Positions 55,591 to 64,000 of a stretch of 64,000 bases of DNA are shown here, piece after piece. Source of the DNA: Saprospiraceae bacterium (GTDB lineage Bacteria; Bacteroidota; Bacteroidia; Chitinophagales; Saprospiraceae). The position numbers and the translations under genes were made by a program. The first letter of the stretch is position 1. Each line of letters begins with the position of its first letter. The notes beneath the pieces are model-generated. The model worked only from the letters and a program-made list of their open reading frames with translations, did no database searches and was not told where the DNA came from. The stretch lies in contig JAHDGD010000003.1 in assembly GCA_020627825.1 (NCBI GenBank), forward strand, positions 22,885 to 86,884, in the 5' to 3' direction.

Positions 55591-58500
55591 CAGTAAAACA
55601 TACGATTCAGCAATTAGTATTTGAAATTGATGGATTCGAAAATAATTCTCAATTCCAATCGATCGCTTCAAGAATTAGTTCCTGGGTCAGAGTGTCATTG
55701 GAACCAATGCTGAATAGTGTCCTAAATGAATTTAATATTGAAGGTCATCACATTGTCATCGAAAAACTTGAGCTAGATCTCGGATTTTTAAATCAAAACA
55801 ATCTTACTTTTAATATTGGCAGACTTTTACGTGCAGAACTCGTAAAAAAAATACGCCCAATTTACTCAAAGGCTATATATGAAGTAAAGCACGGTTCCGT
55901 GTCTACCAAAGATTATATACTTGAAAAAGATAAAACAATTGATAGAGTACTTCAACAAAAACAGGCAAGTACTCCGTATGAGCTAAGTAAAGACCCTACA
56001 CATTATTTCAGTACCATAACACATTCTAAAGTTGTACCTGAAGATGCTCGATATTTCGATGCTGTTGTACACTACTTGGAATATGGCTGGTTACCAAGAT
56101 ATTTAGATATCCCTATGCAGCAATTTGACGAAATATTTGTCGAAACATTATCAAAGTACGGTGATGAAGTATCAAGTCATTTTGGGCGAAAGCCCGCCTA
56201 CAAAAGAGAAAAAATAACAGAACGAATCTTTCGTCAAACTGCTAAAAATCGTTTTCTTAAAAAAAATAAAAAAGCAGTAAAGGCTCTTTCAAAAACAGTA
56301 TTGGGAAAAAATGCAGACATTCAGCTACAATCCTTCATTGCCTTATTAGATTATGCAGCTTCAACTTCTCAATCTTTTACAAAAGTGGAAACTGAAAAAC
56401 TTAAAGAATTAAGCAAAGAAATCGGAATTTCCAATCAATTGGTAAAAAGTATTAGTGGTATTAATTCATCTTCTTTTAATGCATTTGAACAACTAGATGA
56501 AAGAATAGAGGAAATTCTCAATGCTGAAGATAAAAGTTTATTCAACACTTTACTTCAATCCAATTTCTATAAATCTTTGGTACAATCTTATGTCCCGAAA
56601 ACAGATTCATATGCCGTACTGATACGATCTTTAATCCCAGTTATTTTATATCCTGAAGAATCACAAAATTTACTTGCAGCAGCTCCTGAATTATTCGATA
56701 CTGAAAATGAAATAATTAATCAATTATATGGTAAATCTCCCTTTATAGTAAATAAATTATTCCTTTCCATAAAAGAATATAGCGGAAGTGAAAAGGCCAC
56801 TTTAGAATATATAACAGCATTTATAAATAAACTGTCAAAGAAACAAATCAATAAGATTTTTAATGCTTATTTCAGCTACTTTTCTAGGTTATCTCCTCAA
56901 TTAAATAAAATCAACAAAGTCCTTTCGATTGAAACATATAAAATATTTTATTCTTATGTTATCAATTCAATAACAGGTAAAAAAATCCAATCACCGGCAG
57001 TCCCAAGTAAGGAAATTACCTTTAGTCACACTCAATTACTTGGCATAATTTCAATTTCTAATGAAACACCTGAAAAGATTCTGAAAACTTACTTTCAATC
57101 TATACAATCATTCTTTTCAATTACTTCTATTGATGAAATAAAACCTTACGTCGAATTGAATTCAGTATCCTTTTCACCTAAAGAAATCATACGTATAATT
57201 CATAAAAAGTCAAGTGACTTGTTATCAAGCAGTGAAAAATCTAAATTAGTCTCTCAAAAATTAACTACTCAAGAAAAAGAATTTCTACTAGACGAATACG
57301 GGAATCCCATTCCAAGCGATCATGAAACAAGCCAGGAAGATAGAGATGATCTTCGTATAAACCAAATTCGCGATGAAGCCAAACATTCTTTGTCAAGCTC
57401 GAATAACAAAGCAGATCAACAAGAAAACATCTCTGATAACATACACCAATCTCAAGATTTAGCCAAGCAACAAGATGCTTTTAGCTTCAAAGATGATGAA
57501 AATAGAACTGGGCAATTACCACAATCTAAAGATCAAAAAACTTCAGATGGTAATGAGATTCATGAATCTTCAGAAAGCAGTAAGGATAAAGAATCATCTG
57601 CTAGAAATAAAGATAATGAAAAGAAATATGCTGAAGATTCTGTGACAAAAGGTAAAGTCACGTCAAAAGAAGATCAAGAAAGAACAACTTCAACTAGTGG
57701 CTCTCAAAAATCAAACCAATCGGTTGAGGATAATATTCATGATGTTTTACAATTGGATACATCTATCAAAGGAAGGAAATTCACTAAACAAGAAGAGGCT
57801 GATGGAATTGTTTTCGAGAATTTAAGACAAGAACAACAACTCTTAAAAGAACAAAACAAGCAGGTAGCGCTTTACAGCTTGAACACGCTACTTAAAGACT
57901 ACTATCTACCTACTTCCTTTTCAAAAGAAATAACAAAAAAACTAGGTGAATCAACAAAAAAAGTTGTTCAAAAAAACAAAGGTCGACAAGCCAGTTCAAA
58001 ACAAAATACAAAAGGATCTAAGGAGAAGCTAAAAGAGTCAAATTCAAAACCAACATCCGAATTAAAACCACAAAAGCTTATTCTAAAGGACGTAAAACTA
58101 GAAACGAATGTAGCTAAGTTATTAAATGTTTTAGCTTCTTATAAAATCAAAAAAACAGAAATAAGATCTTTACTTTCCAATAAAAACATTCTAAAAAATC
58201 CTGTATTAGCTAGACTCGATAGAAAGTCTTTCAGAGCATTCATTAATTTAGCATTACCTACGAGCAAAGCCAGACTGTTTATTCAATTTATCGAGAAACA
58301 CGAACGGATTTTTAAATTGAATGTAAGCCTTCAACAAGTACAATTAATATTCATTAAATTGATCAAGCATCACAAGCAAATCAATTCTGAGAATATTTTC
58401 AAATACTTCTATGAAGAATTAAAAGTTTTCAAAGGATGGACCTATGATATTCATAAAAAGAAATTAATCGCGCTGTATGAAAGCGGTAAAAGTGATTATT

Positions 58501-59099
58501 TAACAGAAGAGGAGAAAGAACAATATATAAAGTATGTTGATGAAATCCCTACATATCTAGGACTTGAATTACGTGATACAAAGAAAAAACTCGAAGAAGG
58601 AATTCCAGTAAAAAATGCTGGCTTATGCTTACTTTGGCCTTTCTTCAAAACACTTTTTTCAGTCAGTGGTTATCTAGACCCAAAAGGAGAATTCAAAAAT
58701 GTTGAAATGCGGGAAAGAGCAACATTGTTGCTTCAATATTTAGCTGTTAAATCAACAGCAATTGAAGAACCTTACTTAGCTCTTAATAAAATATTTACAG
58801 GACTTCCACTGGAAGAATCACTTCCACAAGAAATTGTCCTTACCGAAAAAGAAAAAGATATTGCAGATGCATTGCTATTAAATGTAATCAAACAATGGCC
58901 CTCCTTCAATAACTCTAGTCCTGACAATCTACGTGGTTCCTTCATTATAAGAGACGGGGTTTTATTTTTCCGAGGCAAACAATGGGTTCTTCGAGTTGAA
59001 AACAAGGCGTTTGACTTATTATTAAGTAAGTTACCATGGGGTTTTTCAATGATTCGATTGTCTTGGGTTCCTTATATAATTAAAGTTGAATGGAATTAA
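55587..59099 (+). CDS. Tape-measure protein (Pvc14-like)
   Basis: A 1170-aa protein. The beginning (HTIQQLVFEIDGF ... NIEGHHIVIEKLELDLGFL) and the end (NAGLCLLWPFFKTLF ... LRGSFIIRDGVLFF ... LPWGFSMIRLSWVPYIIKVEW) are hallmarks of the contractile injection system tape-measure family. Between them lies a hydrophilic low-complexity section (about 570-735, Ser/Lys/Glu/Asp rich) and helical segments, whose length probably sets machine length. A GGGCGAAAGCCC palindrome occurs within the coding region at 56184-56195. It overlaps the Pvc12 gene by 4 bp. Downstream is an 86-bp gap. Confidence 0.93.
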   Translation: MTVKHTIQQLVFEIDGFENNSQFQSIASRISSWVRVSLEPMLNSVLNEFNIEGHHIVIEKLELDLGFLNQNNLTFNIGRLLRAELVKKIRPIYSKAIYEVKHGSVSTKDYILEKDKTIDRVLQQKQASTPYELSKDPTHYFSTITHSKVVPEDARYFDAVVHYLEYGWLPRYLDIPMQQFDEIFVETLSKYGDEVSSHFGRKPAYKREKITERIFRQTAKNRFLKKNKKAVKALSKTVLGKNADIQLQSFIALLDYAASTSQSFTKVETEKLKELSKEIGISNQLVKSISGINSSSFNAFEQLDERIEEILNAEDKSLFNTLLQSNFYKSLVQSYVPKTDSYAVLIRSLIPVILYPEESQNLLAAAPELFDTENEIINQLYGKSPFIVNKLFLSIKEYSGSEKATLEYITAFINKLSKKQINKIFNAYFSYFSRLSPQLNKINKVLSIETYKIFYSYVINSITGKKIQSPAVPSKEITFSHTQLLGIISISNETPEKILKTYFQSIQSFFSITSIDEIKPYVELNSVSFSPKEIIRIIHKKSSDLLSSSEKSKLVSQKLTTQEKEFLLDEYGNPIPSDHETSQEDRDDLRINQIRDEAKHSLSSSNNKADQQENISDNIHQSQDLAKQQDAFSFKDDENRTGQLPQSKDQKTSDGNEIHESSESSKDKESSARNKDNEKKYAEDSVTKGKVTSKEDQERTTSTSGSQKSNQSVEDNIHDVLQLDTSIKGRKFTKQEEADGIVFENLRQEQQLLKEQNKQVALYSLNTLLKDYYLPTSFSKEITKKLGESTKKVVQKNKGRQASSKQNTKGSKEKLKESNSKPTSELKPQKLILKDVKLETNVAKLLNVLASYKIKKTEIRSLLSNKNILKNPVLARLDRKSFRAFINLALPTSKARLFIQFIEKHERIFKLNVSLQQVQLIFIKLIKHHKQINSENIFKYFYEELKVFKGWTYDIHKKKLIALYESGKSDYLTEEEKEQYIKYVDEIPTYLGLELRDTKKKLEEGIPVKNAGLCLLWPFFKTLFSVSGYLDPKGEFKNVEMRERATLLLQYLAVKSTAIEEPYLALNKIFTGLPLEESLPQEIVLTEKEKDIADALLLNVIKQWPSFNNSSPDNLRGSFIIRDGVLFFRGKQWVLRVENKAFDLLLSKLPWGFSMIRLSWVPYIIKVEWN
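56184..56195. repeat. GGGC-GAAA-GCCC palindrome inside Pvc14-like CDS
   Basis: A further copy of the dispersed palindrome, with the same GAAA loop as the one at 21296. It encodes FGRKPA in frame. Its identity with the intergenic version makes chance less likely, though a single short match cannot exclude it. Confidence 0.4.
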
Positions 59100-59185
59100 A
59101 ATTTATCGTATATTAAGGTTAATTTTGTACCCCTACCGCATTTTAAATCGTTTAATATGTGTATTTTGAACTAAAATGTTAAAAG

Positions 59186-60022
59186 ATGAACCTTAAAACA
59201 ATCATTTCCATCAGTTTTTGCCTTTTTATATTCGCCTCAGCATCTGGTCAAATTAATTTGAAAAACATAGTAAAAGATGTTGAAAGAAGCATAAACAATA
59301 GAACTGAACGAGCTATAGAAAACAAAGTTGATGACGTATTGGATAATGCAGAGGATAAAGTAAGAGGTAGAAATAAGAAGAAGAAAAACGATGGAGAACG
59401 TTACAATTCGAATGGTGAAACTAAAGTGATCAAAGAAGTACTTCCTTTTAACTTTAGTGGAAATTTAACCATTAACATTGATGGAACTGGGAATGTTGAA
59501 GATAACATCATTACGGTCGTTTCAGATAAATACGATATGGCAGTTCGTCCTATGTTGGTAAAAAAACCTCACAACCTAATCATATATAACAAACAAGAGG
59601 AAGCTGCTACTAAGATAAACACCGAACTATATGAAGATAAGGCTTTGAAAGAATTCCACATGTATGAACAGTACGAAGCTAACAATACCAAAACGGAAAT
59701 GGAGCGTACTTCGGATATAAAAGAAATAGAAGGCTTTATTGCAAGAAAATATGTAGTCGATGGAGATGATTATGAAGGTGTTGTATGGTTAAGTGCAGAA
59801 GTAGACCTTGATTATGACCTATTTGCTTCTCTTATGGAATTTCAACGATTAGATCTAGGAACAATGTATGGTTTTCCTCTTGAAATGCACATAACATACA
59901 AAAGTGGTGACACTATGGACTTCTTTGTAAAATCAGTTGAAGAAGGAAACCCAGATAAAGCACTTTTCGATACAAAATCATATGACCTCATAGACATGAC
60001 CGACTTGAAATCGGGTAATTAA
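59186..60022 (+). CDS. Exported protein between Pvc14 and Pvc15 genes, DUF4412-like
   Basis: A 278-aa exported protein with a clear signal peptide (MNLKTIISISFCLFIFASASGQ), a basic/helical region (30-75), and a beta domain containing IKEIEGFIARKYVVDGDDYEGVVWLS, reminiscent of DUF4412-type lipocalin-like domains. It overlaps the ATPase start (TAATG). Exported proteins at this place are unusual in PVC-type loci, and it could be a periplasmic accessory or immunity factor. An 86-bp gap upstream may carry a separate promoter. No toxin motif is seen. Confidence 0.6.
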   Translation: MNLKTIISISFCLFIFASASGQINLKNIVKDVERSINNRTERAIENKVDDVLDNAEDKVRGRNKKKKNDGERYNSNGETKVIKEVLPFNFSGNLTINIDGTGNVEDNIITVVSDKYDMAVRPMLVKKPHNLIIYNKQEEAATKINTELYEDKALKEFHMYEQYEANNTKTEMERTSDIKEIEGFIARKYVVDGDDYEGVVWLSAEVDLDYDLFASLMEFQRLDLGTMYGFPLEMHITYKSGDTMDFFVKSVEEGNPDKALFDTKSYDLIDMTDLKSGN

Positions 60023-61380
60023 TGACAAGTAACCAAAAGAACAGATCAGAATTAAACGCCAACACTTTAGCAAAAGAATTTGTGTGGCTTCATAAAGTCA
60101 TGACATTCAGATTTGCAAAGTACTTCGGTGCAGATACACCGTATAAAAGACTCTCGGAAATAAAGGCACCCGTTCTCACTAGAGATAATTCAGTTTATGC
60201 TCAGCTCGTAAAACGTCACAAGCTAAGTATAGAAGAACGAATTGTTATTTTACTTGCTCTTGCACCTCACTTATCACCTCAATTGCTAGATATGTTCTTC
60301 ACAAAGAATGAAACGTATGGTCGAGGTTTTACTGAATTCGGAGGAGTTAAAGGTAATCAGCATAGTGGATTTTTGCCAACAGGTGAAACTGCTGCATTTG
60401 TAATTGCTGGAACAGACATTAACAAACGTTTCGAAGTGATGTCTATATTTGATGAGTCTTATATCTTACGAACGAAAAACATAATTAGTTTAGAAAGATC
60501 AAAGAGTACAGAACCTATTCTTTCAGGTATTTTAAATATTTCAAAAGATTATTTAAGTTTTTGTACAACAGGCGAAGATTATGTACCTCCATTTAATTCT
60601 GAATTCCCAGCGCAAAAGATAACCACAAAGTTAGAATGGGAAGATTTAATTGTCGAACCTTTCGTTTTAGACGAGGTTGAAGAAATTCTAAAATGGTTAG
60701 ACTTCAGGCACCAGATTATGGATGAATGGGGTCTGCAAAAATTTCTAAAACCGGGATATAGAGCCTTATTCTATGGCCCTCCAGGTACAGGTAAAACACT
60801 AACTGTTAGCCTATTAGGAAAATCAAGTAAACGTGAAGTGTACCGTGTCGATCTATCGAAAATTGTTTCAAAATATATAGGAGAAACGGAAAAGAACTTA
60901 GCAAATATTTTTGATCAAGCAGAAAATAAAGAATGGATCTTATTCTTCGATGAAGCAGATGCCATTTTCGGAAAAAGAACCAATACACAAGATGCCAAAG
61001 ATCGATATGCCAATCAAGAAATAGCCTATCTTCTTCAACGAATGGAGGACTTTCCTGGCTTATTAATCTTAGCAACTAACTTAAAATCCAATATGGATGA
61101 AGCATTTGCCAGAAGATTTCAAAGTATGATTTACTTTCCTCAACCAAGTCACAATCTTCGTTTAAAACTATGGAAAAATACGTTTAATAAGTTCGAATTT
61201 GATGATGACGTTGAATTAAAAGACATAGCTAAAAACTATGAATTAACAGGTGGTACAATCATCAATATTTTAAGTTATGTAAGTTTACGAGCAGCTGAAA
61301 AAGGATCAAAAACTATAAGTAAAAAAGATATCATTCAAGGTATTCGAAAAGAATTTCGTAAAGAAGGTAAAACGATTTAG
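60022..61380 (+). CDS. AAA+ ATPase (Pvc15-like)
   Basis: A 452-aa AAA+ ATPase. Walker A GPPGTGKT (252-259), Walker B with DEAD at Asp310-Glu311 (WILFFDEADAIFG), sensor ATNLKSN, and the arginine finger in DEAFARRF are visible. The N-terminal 200 residues form the family's helical cap, with RSELNANTLAKEFVWLHK. In PVC loci this enzyme is required for assembly or cargo loading. Its start overlaps the previous stop codon. The gene ends the main run of machine genes; the PAAR gene follows after 300 bp. Confidence 0.93.
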   Translation: MTSNQKNRSELNANTLAKEFVWLHKVMTFRFAKYFGADTPYKRLSEIKAPVLTRDNSVYAQLVKRHKLSIEERIVILLALAPHLSPQLLDMFFTKNETYGRGFTEFGGVKGNQHSGFLPTGETAAFVIAGTDINKRFEVMSIFDESYILRTKNIISLERSKSTEPILSGILNISKDYLSFCTTGEDYVPPFNSEFPAQKITTKLEWEDLIVEPFVLDEVEEILKWLDFRHQIMDEWGLQKFLKPGYRALFYGPPGTGKTLTVSLLGKSSKREVYRVDLSKIVSKYIGETEKNLANIFDQAENKEWILFFDEADAIFGKRTNTQDAKDRYANQEIAYLLQRMEDFPGLLILATNLKSNMDEAFARRFQSMIYFPQPSHNLRLKLWKNTFNKFEFDDDVELKDIAKNYELTGGTIINILSYVSLRAAEKGSKTISKKDIIQGIRKEFRKEGKTI

Positions 61381-61680
61381 GGCGTCCGGGCGCTACGATA
61401 CAGTGCTCGCTATTCGCTCGTCCCTTAACTTTATAATTTTGAAATTAATCTACGCATTCTTAAAGTGCATACTCAAAAGCCTTATCAAAACACAAAAAAC
61501 GGGATAAACACTTCCTCATCGCTGACGCATAAATTTATCTTAGATTCAACAATTTTACCATGATATTCTTAGCCGTACTTTATTGAAAAAATTGAAAAGA
61601 TTATAATTCAGAAAATTGATCTTTCCATATATATTGACAAAATGAGGAAAATGATTTAAATTCGAGTAAAAGAAATCATT
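61381..61680. other. Intergenic region with GC-rich islet
   Basis: 300 bp between the Pvc15-like and PAAR genes. The first 47 bases (61381-61427) contain GGGCGTCCGGGCGCTACG and GCTCGCTATTCGCTCGTCCC, a composition unlike the AT-rich surroundings, then typical AT-rich sequence follows. I see no gene. The islet resembles dispersed GC-rich repeats of Bacteroidota genomes, and the AT-rich part probably carries a separate promoter for the PAAR gene. Confidence 0.5.
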
Positions 61681-62172
61681 ATGCCAAAACCAGCAGCACG
61701 GATAGGAGATTCTACGTCACATGGAACACCACTAGGAGGAATCGGAATAGGCTCCACGAATGTTTTAATAGGAGGAAGACCTGCATGGAGAGCGATTCCT
61801 ATGGCCGCAGCTGCAGGATTACAAGCTGCCAAACAAACTACTAATATAACTTTACAAAGTTTGAAAGCAGCAAGAATTGCTGCAAGTGGTACTCCAGGAG
61901 CTCCAGCAGCTGTTGCTGCAGAGTTAGCAGGTCAAGCAACTGCCTCTGCGACCATGTCGTCTATGATTTCATCTATAGGTGCAATGTCTGACATTTCATT
62001 ATGTCCTGTTCCTCTTCCTACCCCACCACATGGACCTGGTGTAGTTACTAATGGAAGCCCTACCGTTTTGGTGAACAATATGCCTCTTGCTCGAATGGGT
62101 GATACAATTGTAGAAGCTCTTGGTCCACCTAACAAAATAGTTTCAGGTGCTACTTCCGTCATGGTAAAATAA
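61681..62172 (+). CDS. PAAR-type spike tip protein (Pvc10-like)
   Basis: A 163-aa protein. MPKPAARIGDSTSHGTPLGG is the PAAR/DUF4150 opening, and the C-terminal half repeats the pattern (PTVLVNNMPLARMGDTIVE). A helical Ala-rich insertion (50-105) is present between the halves. It would sharpen the VgrG spike. It is separated from the main cluster by 300 bp. No toxin domain is attached. A weak AT-rich stem (ATAATCT/AGATTAT) with a short T-run follows at about 62169-62200. Confidence 0.88.
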   Translation: MPKPAARIGDSTSHGTPLGGIGIGSTNVLIGGRPAWRAIPMAAAAGLQAAKQTTNITLQSLKAARIAASGTPGAPAAVAAELAGQATASATMSSMISSIGAMSDISLCPVPLPTPPHGPGVVTNGSPTVLVNNMPLARMGDTIVEALGPPNKIVSGATSVMVK

Positions 62173-62200
62173 TCTCATCTAAAAGATTATAGACTTTTTT
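62169..62200 (+). terminator. Weak possible terminator after the PAAR gene
   Basis: A 7-bp AT-rich stem (ATAATCT/AGATTAT) with an 8-nt loop is followed four bases later by six T residues. It overlaps the stop codon. The low GC content makes it only a weak candidate. Confidence 0.3.
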
Positions 62201-62344
62201 AATACTCCCAATTATATTTCAAAAGGAGTAAACTAAGATTTAGTATAGATAATATACTAATACAAGATCACTATATTTTAGAAGGTCCTCAATTTTTACT
62301 TTAAAGATTTTATACCATTGAAATTTTAAATAGTCGATAATTAC

Positions 62345-62422
62345 AAATAGGTGAATTCGACTTATAAATTAGAGGAATACCCTGAGCTTCTGCGAATTTT
62401 TCTAGAAAGAAATCACCTATTT
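62345..62422. repeat. 78-bp segment with 14-bp inverted ends
   Basis: AAATAGGTGAATTC at the left and the inverse of AAATAGGTGATTTC at the right (13 of 14 match) enclose a 78-bp AT-rich segment. This could be a very small mobile-element remnant or a long hairpin. No target-site duplication is obvious. Confidence 0.35.
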
Positions 62423-62515
62423 TAATAAGTATATTTCCGAAACTTTAGAACGCAAATTGTTTGATACAAATAGTATTCATTCAAATAAAATCATTCTTTA
62501 TCGTATAAAGCTCTT

Positions 62516-62531
62516 TTGGGCCCCGACCCAA
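62516..62531. repeat. TTGGG-CCCCGA-CCCAA palindrome
   Basis: A five-base stem with six-base loop, a degenerate member of the TTTGGGC palindrome family. On the plus strand the sequence after it is ATAAAATAAAA, so it is not a typical terminator. Confidence 0.35.
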
Positions 62532-62567
62532 TAAAATAAAAGAATCATAAATACTTTCAATTTGTAC

Positions 62568-62607
62568 AAAAAAAAAGGACCCGATCCAACTTTATGGACC
62601 GGGATCC
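62568..62607 (-). terminator. Strong Rho-independent terminator of the T9SS gene
   Basis: On the minus strand GGATCCCGGTCC and GGATCGGGTCC pair in an 11-bp stem (one bulged T, one G-U pair) with loop ATAAAGTT, followed by nine T residues. It begins about 39 bp after the stop codon of the gene at 62646. It is the clearest terminator of the window. Confidence 0.85.
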
Positions 62608-62645
62608 TATCCCAAAAACAGTAAACAATCTTTTACCTGTCGGTA

Positions 62646-64000
62646 TTATTTTAACACAACCATTTTTCTGGTTGCAGAATATTCATTTGTTTCTACTTGA
62701 TAATAAAGTATACCACTCGCATCAAAGTCATTTACATCAATTACTACAGAATTTAATCCTTTAGCGAATGTATTTGACGTGCTGTATAATTTCTGTCCTG
62801 AAACATTATAGATCGTAATATTTACATCTGATGTTTTAGGTAATGAGAAGCTTATAGATGTTGATTGAGCAAATGGATTCGGAACATTCTGGAATACTTC
62901 GAAAGTAGAAGTAATTTCAGGTTGACCTACTTTATTTCTGAACTCTAGATTTACATCCATCGTTTCTAAATGCATATTATATGCTTCAGCAACGGTAACA
63001 TCAGAAGAAATTGTGATATTATTAGCAAGATTACCTTCTGATAATGCAATGAAATCAAGAGTGAATAATATATCTTCTGATTTCAGTGTTTTCAATGTCG
63101 CATCAGAAACAGATACAGTTATCATTCCATTATCAAGTTGAACAAGACCAATGTTTGCATTTTCTACTGCTTCAAATATTGAAGAAGAACTTCCGTTATA
63201 TTCAAGACTAGCCGTATTGAAATTCAAAGTAAATTGTGCACCATAAAGATTCACTAACTTAGCAACTCCAAAAGACATCTCTACTAAATCATCTGTCTTA
63301 TATTGAGCATCATCAACTTGTAATGTCAATACCTCATTGCTTCTTGTAGTAGCATCTTCACTTGTTAAATTTACAGTAGCTGTATTGTTAATATCACCTA
63401 CTTTTATAGATACAAAATCTACAGTCATGTCGTCAGTTAATTCGTTGATCACATACGTTTCATTAAAATTATCCAAGAATGGATTAGAAGGATCAAGGAA
63501 TGTATAAGCCGCATCTACAAATCTCCAAGAATCATTATTAGGGAATTCATCATAATATCCAAGAAGTAATTTTCTGATATTGATGATATCATTTCCACCT
63601 ATTTTAGAATCTTTATTGACATCAGCAGCTATCATTTTATAAGGACTATCTAGTAAATCAAGACCTAATATGTGCTTTTGTATCAAAATAATATCTGCTG
63701 TAGTAATACCATTTACTGCATCATCATTCTTCGATGGTTCAATAGTGTAATTTCCACCTGTTGGCATAGAAGGGAATGCATATTCACCAAAGTTATTAGT
63801 CATTGTGTGAAGTTCACTTCCTGTAAGATTAACATTTACATCACTAGATTTTTCATCCATCTCAGTCTTAACTTCTCCTTCCACTACTACAAGCATATTT
63901 GGATCCATACCATCACAAATACCATTATTAGCTTGAATATCCAGATTAGCAGTACAGAAATCAGAAAGAATATCACCATTTGGAAGCAGAGCATGAGCCC
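62646..64000 (-). CDS. T9SS-sorted cohesin/dockerin-like surface protein (partial)
   Basis: The reading frame remains open to the right edge (upstream residues read AHALLPNGDILSDFCTANLD), so the gene is truncated by the window and the Met at 63908 is not its start. The visible 450 aa comprise a carboxypeptidase-regulatory-like segment (NNFGEYAFPSMPTGGNYTI), a dockerin-like pair (ITTADIILIQKHILGLD and VNKDSKIGGNDIINIRKLLLG), a cohesin-like beta domain (LTLQVDDAQYKTDDLVEMSF ... EDILFTLDFIALSEG), and a T9SS type A sorting domain (VFQNVPNPFAQSTSISFSL to KMVVLK). These parts typify large Bacteroidota surface proteins. It converges with the injection-system operon and has its own terminator. The role is probably structural or adhesive. 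Confidence 0.85.
   Translation of the reverse strand, partial: AHALLPNGDILSDFCTANLDIQANNGICDGMDPNMLVVVEGEVKTEMDEKSSDVNVNLTGSELHTMTNNFGEYAFPSMPTGGNYTIEPSKNDDAVNGITTADIILIQKHILGLDLLDSPYKMIAADVNKDSKIGGNDIINIRKLLLGYYDEFPNNDSWRFVDAAYTFLDPSNPFLDNFNETYVINELTDDMTVDFVSIKVGDINNTATVNLTSEDATTRSNEVLTLQVDDAQYKTDDLVEMSFGVAKLVNLYGAQFTLNFNTASLEYNGSSSSIFEAVENANIGLVQLDNGMITVSVSDATLKTLKSEDILFTLDFIALSEGNLANNITISSDVTVAEAYNMHLETMDVNLEFRNKVGQPEITSTFEVFQNVPNPFAQSTSISFSLPKTSDVNITIYNVSGQKLYSTSNTFAKGLNSVVIDVNDFDASGILYYQVETNEYSATRKMVVLK

Larger units (their letters stand above)
62173..62645. other. Convergent intergenic region
   Basis: 473 bp between the PAAR gene and the terminal T9SS gene. Seen here: a 78-bp segment bounded by inverted repeats (62345-62422), a TTGGG...CCCAA palindrome at 62516-62531, and a strong terminator at 62568-62607. 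No convincing gene. Confidence 0.6.

Noticed and set aside
39782..62172. Canonical type VI secretion system
   Set aside because: No TssJLM, TssK or ClpV-type genes are present; DUF4255 cap, Pvc15-type ATPase, LysM adaptor and tape-measure family point to the extracellular/PVC type.
1..64000. tRNA, rRNA or riboswitch genes
   Set aside because: Intergenic regions are short and AT-rich; I saw no cloverleaf or conserved rRNA sequence.

Overview
The window is an AT-rich stretch of a Bacteroidota chromosome. The evidence is several very large secreted proteins, two with C-terminal type IX secretion (T9SS, Por) sorting domains and a third T9SS-type protein at the right edge, lipoproteins with PKD folds, little Shine-Dalgarno signal, and a contractile injection system of the Bacteroidota extracellular (eCIS/PVC/AlgoCIS) type. 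Class Saprospiria or a related group is plausible, but this is inference; there is no rRNA in the window.

Layout. Positions 1-23.1 kb are all on the minus strand: the start of a probable ABC permease, its ATPase, a secreted vWA-like protein reminiscent of TssR, a probable outer-membrane protein, a small lipoprotein, two giant paralogous Ig/PKD-repeat proteins (1862 and 2591 aa), and two paralogous PKD lipoproteins. A TerB-like protein (+) follows at 23.5 kb. From 34.4 back to 24.7 kb (minus) lies a tight seven-gene operon: a STAND-type ATPase, an E1-like ThiF protein, a YukD-like ubiquitin-like protein, an E2/UBC protein with its HPN motif and candidate catalytic Cys, a membrane-anchored JAB/MPN+ isopeptidase, a vWA-TM-(RING-like)-TM-FHA protein that could act as the E3, and a voltage-gated-type K+ channel. 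Divergently, from 34.7 to 62.2 kb (plus), runs an almost complete contractile injection system: an M23 peptidase and three membrane or exported proteins first, then cap (Pvc16-like), an unknown, sheath, three tube-like proteins, a Pvc6-like (DUF5908) protein, LysM adaptor, VgrG/gp5-gp27 spike, gp25, Pvc11, a fibre-like protein, a 58-aa protein, Pvc12, Pvc14 tape measure, an exported unknown, Pvc15 AAA+ ATPase and PAAR tip. The window ends in a T9SS-sorted, cohesin/dockerin-like protein (partial) with a clear intrinsic terminator.

Main interest: a full ubiquitin-like conjugation/deconjugation cassette sits back-to-back with an injection-system operon across a 261-bp divergent region. Proteins of both operons (STAND ATPase, E2, JAB protein, M23 protein, fibre-like protein, Pvc12) also share a short basic strand-like motif of the type PKIVIKKK, usually at a terminus. 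I infer that the ubiquitin-like protein tags, or regulates assembly, anchoring or loading of, the tail-like machine. Known relatives are the bacterial Bil systems, in which a ubiquitin-like protein is conjugated to phage tails; use on a self-encoded tail device would be a different role. Membrane segments in the E3-like candidate, the JAB protein, the M23 peptidase and two further proteins suggest that the work is done at the inner membrane. No cargo toxin is evident.
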